From Armatimonadota bacterium (lineage in GTDB: Bacteria > Armatimonadota > UBA5829), in assembly GCA_026415535.1 (NCBI GenBank), contig JAOAGX010000039.1:1-10412 (forward strand): a stretch of 10,412 bases of DNA, read 5' to 3'. Below, one piece after another: positions 5,454-10,412 of the stretch; the stretch's first letter is position 1; each line of letters begins with the position of its first letter. The notes beneath the pieces are model-generated. The model was not told where the DNA came from. It was given only the letters and a program-made list of their open reading frames with translations, and searched no databases. A program made the translations under genes and the position numbers.

Positions 5454-7253
5454 GTGATCAAACTGGGCGCGCAGTGGATCTTGACGGCATTTGCCGTGGC
5501 AAGCTTGATCGGATCACCTGTTTTTGCCGCCTTTAAACCAAAGGTTTCGGCGAGTGGTGACAAACTCATTATCAATTCACGCGTTGCAATCCGTTTTCGC
5601 GCCGCAAACGGCAACCTGAGTCCGCGTGACCGTGCACGAATTACCGCAGAGCGTATCGCTAAGCTGGTTGACCAAAATGTGAGTCCCTACTTGATTTTTG
5701 GCAAGGGGACGCGGCATCAGGGACGCGTAATGGCCGGCGAGACACTGATCTGCGTGGTTACGCCATTGGACGCGAGGTTGGGGCGGACTACGCCGCTTGG
5801 CCTGGCCGGTTCATGGGCAGCAAACATTCGCACCCTGTTACTAATGCCTCCATTGATCCTTAGCGATAGGCGGATTGTCGTACCGCTGGGAGAAAATCGG
5901 ATTGTTGTAGTGTCAGGCGCCGCTACAGGGCCGATCAGCGCAAGCTCCGACTCAACCGAGGTGGTTGCCGCTACGCCTGGCACAGAAGGTCGTTACGTCC
6001 GGATAACCGGTAAGCAAATCGGGCGCGCCACTATTACTATCGAGGTAGAAGGCGAAACAGCGACACTTGATGTGACCGTAAAAAAATACGCCGGTTCGGT
6101 ACCGGGATCGGCCTTTGCGGAAGTAACCGGCAACCCTTGCCCAACTTCTTTGGTAGCTTATGCTGCCTCACAAGCTGCACTTCGCAACGCCTTAATTGAA
6201 CCTGGTGCGTCGGCTCGAATTGAGCGCATCGAAGGGGCTGACAAACCACTTCTCCAGGGAACAACCCGCCAAGTCAAGGTTTATGTGTCTATTGCCGGTC
6301 CCAGTTACATCGACTATTTGGGCACATGCGTGGTAGAAACACGCGCATCCTATTTGCCACGCGAGGATCCGGATTTGCTTTTCTACAGCAACTCGCCTGA
6401 GCGCTTCACGAAATACCAGGAGCTTTTCGCTGGCAAACTGGAACCGGACAAGTCAACTCGCATACTTTATCATCACCAAAACGCCGTAGGCAAGCGCGCG
6501 CGGTTACTTGTGGAGATTGTAAACCCCAAACCCTCATCGGCGGTTTTCCGAGTGTTCAAGGCTGCGTCGGCTCCTCTAGTAGACACTGTGCTAGTGGGCT
6601 ACCTCGCCAGCGCTGGCTTTCTGAGGGACCAGTTCTATAACGCCAGTGTGATAGAACGAATCCCGGGCCAGTCCAGACTCATCCTGGTATCGGACGTTCT
6701 CGGTCACACGGAAACGGCAAGCGGAATATTGCAGGTGCGACAAATCGCGGGCGACGGGGCGTATGTGCGTATAGTTGCCTTGCCACCCGAACTCGAACCC
6801 CAGCCGGTAGGCACCATTGCTCCTGTACCTGATTCCATTGCTCTTCAGCTTTCGGATCACGTCTACAAGTCGCCCTTGAAGCTGCTTGAGGCCGAATACG
6901 TAGTAGGCAAACAGTGGGCTTTTATACCGATTGGAAGGCATGCGATCTATTCCCCAGATGCACGCCGCAAGCTCGACGGCAACTACGGTGTAACCTACGA
7001 CATCAAAGTCAAGGTGGAAAACCCGACCGATCGCGAGAAAAAGATTCAAGTCCTCTTTGATCCAGTTGCGGGGCTGGCCTCGGGGATATTTGTAATCGAC
7101 GGCTCGTTCGTATCTGCCAAGTATGCAAAGCCGCCCAAAGAGGTCATCCTTGCAACCTATCGTCTTAAGCCGGGAGAGATCCGCAACGTTAGAATAACGA
7201 CTCTGCCGGTCGCAGGTTCTCACTACCCCGCAACATTGGTTGTACGCTCGTAG
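5454..7253 (+). CDS. Secreted protein with bacterial Ig-like segment, unknown function
   Basis: This 599-residue exported protein begins with a signal peptide: MIKLGAQ, hydrophobic 8-25, and a VFA|A-like cleavage site near residue 25. Residues about 45-130 (SPRDRARITAERIAKLV, then LGLAGSWAANIRTLL) look like a compact module I associate with envelope proteins such as N-termini of some MscS-type channels; this is from memory. Residues about 137-211 resemble a BIG2-type Ig-like domain (SASSDSTEVVAATPG, then GRATITIEVEGETATLDVTV). Residues 300-445 are beta-rich and unrecognised. Residues 510-599 look like a final Ig-like domain (KVKVENPTDREKKIQVLFDP, GSHYPATLVVRS). There is no cell-wall anchor, PEP-CTERM or C-terminal membrane span, and Cys is rare. 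GTG 5454 is chosen for its signal peptide, GAGGGA 6 bases upstream and the upstream promoter; the frame is open back to 5085 but not protein-like there. A periplasmic or surface role is inferred. Confidence 0.8.
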   Translation: MIKLGAQWILTAFAVASLIGSPVFAAFKPKVSASGDKLIINSRVAIRFRAANGNLSPRDRARITAERIAKLVDQNVSPYLIFGKGTRHQGRVMAGETLICVVTPLDARLGRTTPLGLAGSWAANIRTLLLMPPLILSDRRIVVPLGENRIVVVSGAATGPISASSDSTEVVAATPGTEGRYVRITGKQIGRATITIEVEGETATLDVTVKKYAGSVPGSAFAEVTGNPCPTSLVAYAASQAALRNALIEPGASARIERIEGADKPLLQGTTRQVKVYVSIAGPSYIDYLGTCVVETRASYLPREDPDLLFYSNSPERFTKYQELFAGKLEPDKSTRILYHHQNAVGKRARLLVEIVNPKPSSAVFRVFKAASAPLVDTVLVGYLASAGFLRDQFYNASVIERIPGQSRLILVSDVLGHTETASGILQVRQIAGDGAYVRIVALPPELEPQPVGTIAPVPDSIALQLSDHVYKSPLKLLEAEYVVGKQWAFIPIGRHAIYSPDARRKLDGNYGVTYDIKVKVENPTDREKKIQVLFDPVAGLASGIFVIDGSFVSAKYAKPPKEVILATYRLKPGEIRNVRITTLPVAGSHYPATLVVRS

Positions 7254-7271
7254 GCAAGAAATCGGCGCGGC

Positions 7272-7294
7272 GGAGGTTCTTTGCTTGCTCAGAA
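7272..7294 (+). repeat. REP-like intergenic hairpin, unit 2
   Basis: GGAGGTTCTTTGC, TTG, CTCAGAA lies 18 bases after the stop of the secreted-protein gene. It matches unit 1 (5092-5114): TTCTTTGC and CTCAGAA are identical and preceded by GAG plus one purine. The hairpin arms are TTCT and AGAA with a short inner GC pairing. It has the same orientation and the same position relative to a stop codon as unit 1. Confidence 0.5.
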
Positions 7295-7317
7295 TAACGC
7301 AGTTTGATGCTAGGACA

Positions 7318-7470
7318 TCTTTGGAGTGCAATGTGATCCCACATCCTTTGGTTTAGAGTGACTCGTACCCCGCAGCTTTTAGACATCCGAGTCCTTCTAT
7401 TTCAAGGGCAATGTTTCGGAAACTTGTTCACGGAGCGCCAAAGGCTACAAATCACAAAGCACTCCAAAGA
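7318..7470. repeat. 153-bp element with long inverted arms (MITE-like or structured RNA)
   Basis: The two ends are inverted copies. TCTTTGGAGTGC (7318-7329) pairs with GCACTCCAAAGA (7459-7470); after an AA/AA mismatch, TGTGAT (7332-7337) pairs with ATCACA (7451-7456). CCTTTGG (7345-7351) then pairs with CCAAAGG (7438-7444). Inside are two smaller hairpins, GACTCG (7360-7365)/CGAGTC (7388-7393) and GTTT/AAAC (7413-7423). No clear target-site duplication or open frame is seen. A competing hairpin ATGTG-ATCC-CACAT (7331-7344) uses part of the left arm. It could be a non-autonomous transposon remnant or a folded RNA. Confidence 0.6.
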
Positions 7471-7499
7471 AAAGAGTCGATGGCCCTAATAAGGGCCAT
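7466..7499 (-). terminator. rho-independent terminator of the MocA-AKR gene
   Basis: ATGGCCCT (7480-7487) and AGGGCCAT (7492-7499) form a perfect 8-bp stem with an AATA loop, 7 bases beyond the minus-strand stop. On the minus strand it is followed by CGACTCTTTTCTTT, a T-rich but interrupted tract. The tract overlaps the right arm of the 153-bp element. On the plus strand no T run follows. Confidence 0.7.
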
Positions 7500-7506
7500 G
7501 TGGAGT

Positions 7507-9585
7507 CTAGCTTTCCAGATTAAGCCATTTCATTTCTTCCGGTGTAAGAGTCAGACCAAGACCTTGCATTGAAATGTTCATCTCGTTAATCGACGCTGGG
7601 CCAAAGAGGGCGAAGGTCGGGAAAGGTTGGCTCAAAACATACGCCATTGCGATTGCTACTGGCTCCACTCCCTTCTTCTTCGCCATCTCCTTAGCGCGCG
7701 CTAGACGCTCGAAGTTGTCCTCGCAATACCAGCTTGTCACCAGTGACTGGTCCGCCGTATAAGCCGGGTCGCCTAACACAAAAAATCCTCTCGCCAAGCT
7801 CGACCAAGCCAGAAGCGGTATTTGTGTTTTTTCGAACCAGGCCCGTGACTCTGCGTCCGACGAACTAAGTCCTCCCGCCCACACCGGCTCTACCATCCTC
7901 GCAAGGCTGAAGTTGTTGCTCACGGCTACAAAGCCTAAGAGCCCTTTAGACTTTGCGTAGGCGTTTGCGGCCTCGACGCGCTCAATCGACCAGTTCGATC
8001 CGCCAAACGCCCTGATTCGACCGGCGCGATGGTGTTCGTTTAGAACGTCGACGAACTCGCCGACGGGGATTTCAGGATTGTCACGGTGTAGCAAGTAGAT
8101 GTCGGCGTAATCCGTACCGATTCGCTCGAGACTCTCGAAAAGCTGCTTAGTCAGATTTTCCGGATCACAGTAAGGAGTGTGTGCACCCTTGACGATGACG
8201 ACAACTTTGTCACGAATACCTCGATTCGCAATCCAGCGTCCGAGTACACGGTCGGCAAGGCCGCCGCCGTAAACATAGGCCGTGTCGAACGCATTGCCTC
8301 CGCGAGCGAAGAACTCGTCATAAAGTACTGATGCGTGCGGAAGAGGAAACTGAGCCCCAGACAACATCACACCCATGATGAGGCGTGACACGGGTTTATC
8401 TACGCCCTCGATGCTGCCGTACTTCATAGGCGGCGATACTCTTACTCCCCCAGCAGAAACGCGCTTTGCTTGATTTCCCTCAGTAAGAATCACCTCTCCT
8501 TGTTCCCCATCGGGAAGGCGAGGTCTAACAGCCAGCGGCTTTCGGTCGACCGTGGGCCAGTCCGCATCAAGTTGCTCCATAGGATAAGTAACACCTACCG
8601 CGACTCGCCACGAGTCGAGTGTCCGCATGTTCCCGAGAGAGTCATCCCAACCAACAGCAGGCGGTGGAGCCTGACGATCTGGTATGTGTCTGGCTACTAT
8701 GTCCGCCTCAATAGTGTAGGATGTGTGCGGCGTGTCGATAATGATCCTCTCGGGATCTTTTCCGGCCCGATTGAGAACGATTTCAGCGTGTTGCGGACAA
8801 AACCAGGGCGAAGGAACGTAGATGCTGCCCTCGGTGCCATAGATGCGAACTGCATTTTCCTGGTTGAGTAAGACACCCGTCGAAACCTGGGCGAGAATGT
8901 CGTTTGGAAACCGAAGCATACCTATTGCGTAGTAGTCAACTCCTGTTTCGCCGACGTAAGCCATCCCGGTAACCTCAATTGGGTCAACAAACGGCTTCCC
9001 AAGCGCTGTTCCGGCTACCAGCCTCGACATTGAGCAACAATAGCAGCCGACATCCATTATTCCGCCTCCTGCAAGCTCCGGGGCAAAGAGGCGGCCCTTG
9101 GGGTTATAGTAGCCCTGGAAGCTAAAAGTTGCTTGAACGACCTTGACTTCCCCGACTGCGCCGCTCTTAATGAGATCTACCACCTTTGCTGTCTGAGGAT
9201 GACAGCGATACATAAAGGCTTCCATCAGAAACACATCGTTGCGCCTAGCTGCCTCAACAACAGCTGTTGCTTCGGGATAGTTGAGCGCAAGAGGTTTCTC
9301 ACAAAGCACATGCTTGCCTGCGTCGGCCGCCTTTACGGCCCATTCAGCGTGCATTGGATGTGGTGTCGAAATGTAAACGGCCTCGACGTCCGGATCGTCA
9401 AGGAGAGCCTGATAGTTGCCGTAGCGACGCGGCACTTTGTATTCGTCCCCAAACCTGTCGGCGGCTTCCTGCGTACGACTAGCAACAGCTAAAAGCTCAC
9501 CCGTCTTCGACTCGCGCAGTCCGTTCGCGAATACTCCGGATATTCGACCGGTGCTGATGATTCCCCATTGAAGTTTCTTGCTCAT
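7507..9585 (-). CDS. Fused Gfo/Idh/MocA oxidoreductase and aldo/keto reductase
   Basis: This is a 692-residue protein made of two complete NAD(P)-dependent oxidoreductases. Residues 1 to about 345 are a Gfo/Idh/MocA (dihydrodiol dehydrogenase-like) unit with the Rossmann loop GIISTGRI (8-15), the CEKPLA motif (95-100, catalytic Lys97) and GGGIMDVGCYCCS (173-185). Residues about 390-692 are an aldo/keto reductase barrel with the tetrad Asp434 and Tyr439 (FDTAYVYG), Lys466 (VIVKGA) and His500 (YLLHRD), plus GGSNWS at 528-533. The linker (about 346-389) is short and polar. Each half is near the usual size for its family and none of its key residues is missing, so both sites may be active. A two-step redox conversion of a sugar, polyol or cyclitol is inferred; the substrate is unknown. 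The ATG has GGAGG (plus 9591-9595) 5 bases upstream. The gene is divergent from the GDPD gene and ends at a terminator. Confidence 0.93.
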   Translation of the reverse strand: MSKKLQWGIISTGRISGVFANGLRESKTGELLAVASRTQEAADRFGDEYKVPRRYGNYQALLDDPDVEAVYISTPHPMHAEWAVKAADAGKHVLCEKPLALNYPEATAVVEAARRNDVFLMEAFMYRCHPQTAKVVDLIKSGAVGEVKVVQATFSFQGYYNPKGRLFAPELAGGGIMDVGCYCCSMSRLVAGTALGKPFVDPIEVTGMAYVGETGVDYYAIGMLRFPNDILAQVSTGVLLNQENAVRIYGTEGSIYVPSPWFCPQHAEIVLNRAGKDPERIIIDTPHTSYTIEADIVARHIPDRQAPPPAVGWDDSLGNMRTLDSWRVAVGVTYPMEQLDADWPTVDRKPLAVRPRLPDGEQGEVILTEGNQAKRVSAGGVRVSPPMKYGSIEGVDKPVSRLIMGVMLSGAQFPLPHASVLYDEFFARGGNAFDTAYVYGGGLADRVLGRWIANRGIRDKVVVIVKGAHTPYCDPENLTKQLFESLERIGTDYADIYLLHRDNPEIPVGEFVDVLNEHHRAGRIRAFGGSNWSIERVEAANAYAKSKGLLGFVAVSNNFSLARMVEPVWAGGLSSSDAESRAWFEKTQIPLLAWSSLARGFFVLGDPAYTADQSLVTSWYCEDNFERLARAKEMAKKKGVEPVAIAMAYVLSQPFPTFALFGPASINEMNISMQGLGLTLTPEEMKWLNLES

Positions 9586-9600
9586 TCAATCCTCCGTCGT

Positions 9601-9631
9601 GGCGGTAATAGTCTATCCATTTCTAACCGCC
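9601..9631. promoter_or_regulatory. inverted repeat in the divergent promoter region
   Basis: GGCGGT (9601-9606) and ACCGCC (9626-9631) are inverted copies 19 bases apart in the 109-base gap between the divergent MocA-AKR and GDPD genes. It overlaps a weak minus-strand promoter guess (-35 TTGGGC at 9643-9648, -10 TAGAAA at 9620-9625, spacer 17). It could be an operator for the fusion gene or a chance palindrome. Confidence 0.3.
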
Positions 9632-9652
9632 GCGTTAAGTTTGCCCAATCTG

Positions 9653-9661
9653 TGTTAGAAT
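9653..9661 (+). promoter_or_regulatory. extended -10 promoter of the GDPD gene
   Basis: TGT directly followed by TAGAAT (9656-9661, 5 of 6 to TATAAT) is an extended -10 element. There is no good -35 box at 16-18 bases. Initiation near 9668 leaves a 27-base leader carrying the ribosome site. Confidence 0.4.
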
Positions 9662-9694
9662 GCTCTGAACGTGATTCCTTCGGAGGAAACAGCG

Positions 9695-10412
9695 GTGGAA
9701 ATAATAGGTCACCGAGGCGCAATGTGGGACGCGCCGGAGAACACCCTGGCATCTTTCAAAATGGGTTGGGAGCAGAAGGCGGACATTGTTGAATGCGACG
9801 TTCGACTTACTGCTGACGGACGGATAGTAACGATCCACGATGCCACAACCGGTCGGACCGCGGGTATTGACCTCACAGTTGCTCAGACAACATCGGATGA
9901 ACTCCGCAAATTAGATGTCGGGCGATTCAAGGGAGAGCAGTTTGTTGGAGAAAAGATACCGTTTCTTGAGGAGGTATTGGAAATCGTCCCACCGTATGGT
10001 AAACTTTTCGTCGAGGTCAAGTGCGGAACCGAAATACTGACTCCGCTAAAGCAAGTGGTAGCTGACAGCGGCAAAGCCGAGCAAGTAACCCTGATAGGCT
10101 TCGATCTCGAGGTAGTAACCGAAGCAAAGAAGATGATGCCGCAACAACAGGTTTATTGGCTCCTTCGCACGCCGCGCGATGCACAAGGCAATGAAACCGA
10201 ATATGACCCCAACATTATCGACATCGTTGCAAAACGCGGCCTAGATGGACCCGACCTACACTATGCAGGCCTCACACCGAAGCTAGCAAGGGATATAAAG
10301 GCAGCAGGACAGAAGCTATACGTATGGGTGGTAAATGAACCAGACCTAGCACGACGGCTGATTGATATGGGAATCGACGGCTTAGGAACCGATAGACCCG
10401 GGTGGCTGAGAG
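9695..10412 (+). CDS. Glycerophosphodiester phosphodiesterase (3' end cut by the window)
   Basis: GDPD enzymes hydrolyse glycerophosphodiesters from phospholipid head groups to glycerol 3-phosphate and an alcohol, using a metal in a TIM barrel. The visible 239 codons are open to the window edge without a stop. IIGHRGA (3-9) carries catalytic His6, APENTLASF (13-21) follows, ECDVRLTADG (33-42) carries metal ligands Glu33 and Asp35, and IHDATTGRTA has the second catalytic His48. VEVK at 106-109 supplies Glu107 and Lys109. The end, YVWVVNEPD then GIDGLGTDRPGWL, is the normal C-terminus, so only a few residues should be missing. The GTG start has GGAGGA at 9682-9687, 7 bases upstream. No signal peptide is visible, so it is probably a cytoplasmic UgpQ-like enzyme. 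It is divergent from the MocA-AKR fusion. Confidence 0.93.
   Translation, partial: MEIIGHRGAMWDAPENTLASFKMGWEQKADIVECDVRLTADGRIVTIHDATTGRTAGIDLTVAQTTSDELRKLDVGRFKGEQFVGEKIPFLEEVLEIVPPYGKLFVEVKCGTEILTPLKQVVADSGKAEQVTLIGFDLEVVTEAKKMMPQQQVYWLLRTPRDAQGNETEYDPNIIDIVAKRGLDGPDLHYAGLTPKLARDIKAAGQKLYVWVVNEPDLARRLIDMGIDGLGTDRPGWLR

Noticed and set aside
6591..7331. 246-codon minus-strand open frame
   Set aside because: It is antisense to the secreted-protein gene, with no family resemblance, no ribosome site and unusual composition; it is a shadow frame.

Overview
The window is a piece of bacterial chromosome (roughly half G+C by eye) that starts with an untrimmed Tn5/Nextera adapter at bases 1-19. 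The natural sequence therefore begins at about base 20, and the left edge is probably a contig end from a shotgun or metagenome assembly. The lineage cannot be fixed from ten kilobases. GTG and TTG starts are frequent, and a nickel regulator, a Gfo/Idh/MocA-aldo/keto reductase fusion, a ROK/PIG-L pair and a large secreted Ig-like protein occur together. This suggests a free-living heterotroph from a less-studied phylum; Armatimonadota is a guess. There is no tRNA, rRNA, CRISPR array, phage gene or intact insertion sequence.

Layout. Bases 20-237 are a non-coding leader with a possible NikR-type operator, a repeat copy and a sigma70-like promoter. 238-657 is nikR (+). 843-2252 is a divergent ROK sugar-kinase-like protein (+), followed by a PIG-L zinc deacetylase at 2363-3211 (+). 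3304-3993 is a coiled-coil protein with an SD-supported TTG start (+). 3994-4258 is a gap with a possible antisense GNAT acetyltransferase remnant. 4259-5074 is a SpoU/TrmH RNA 2'-O-methyltransferase (+). 5075-5453 is a structured intergenic region: a REP-like hairpin, a 12-bp inverted repeat, another repeat copy, a good promoter and a strong leader hairpin. 5454-7253 is a secreted protein with a bacterial Ig-like segment (+). 7254-7506 lies between convergent genes and holds a second REP-like hairpin, a 153-bp element with long imperfect inverted arms, and a terminator. 7507-9585 (-) is a fused Gfo/Idh/MocA oxidoreductase and aldo/keto reductase. It is divergent from a glycerophosphodiester phosphodiesterase (9695 to the window end, +) that is cut near its C-terminus.

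Functional links are loose. The ROK protein and the PIG-L deacetylase could act together on an N-acetylated amino sugar. The MocA-AKR fusion is likely to be a two-step sugar or polyol redox enzyme. GDPD releases glycerol phosphate from lipid head groups. The others are housekeeping (RNA methylation), metal regulation (NikR) or envelope proteins. The main unexplained signal is a degenerate element of about 65 bp found upstream of nikR, the ROK gene and the secreted-protein gene, with a weaker match before the coiled-coil gene. Its copies share a small hairpin whose paired bases appear to vary together, followed by a conserved AATYG/CCGAAA-like segment.
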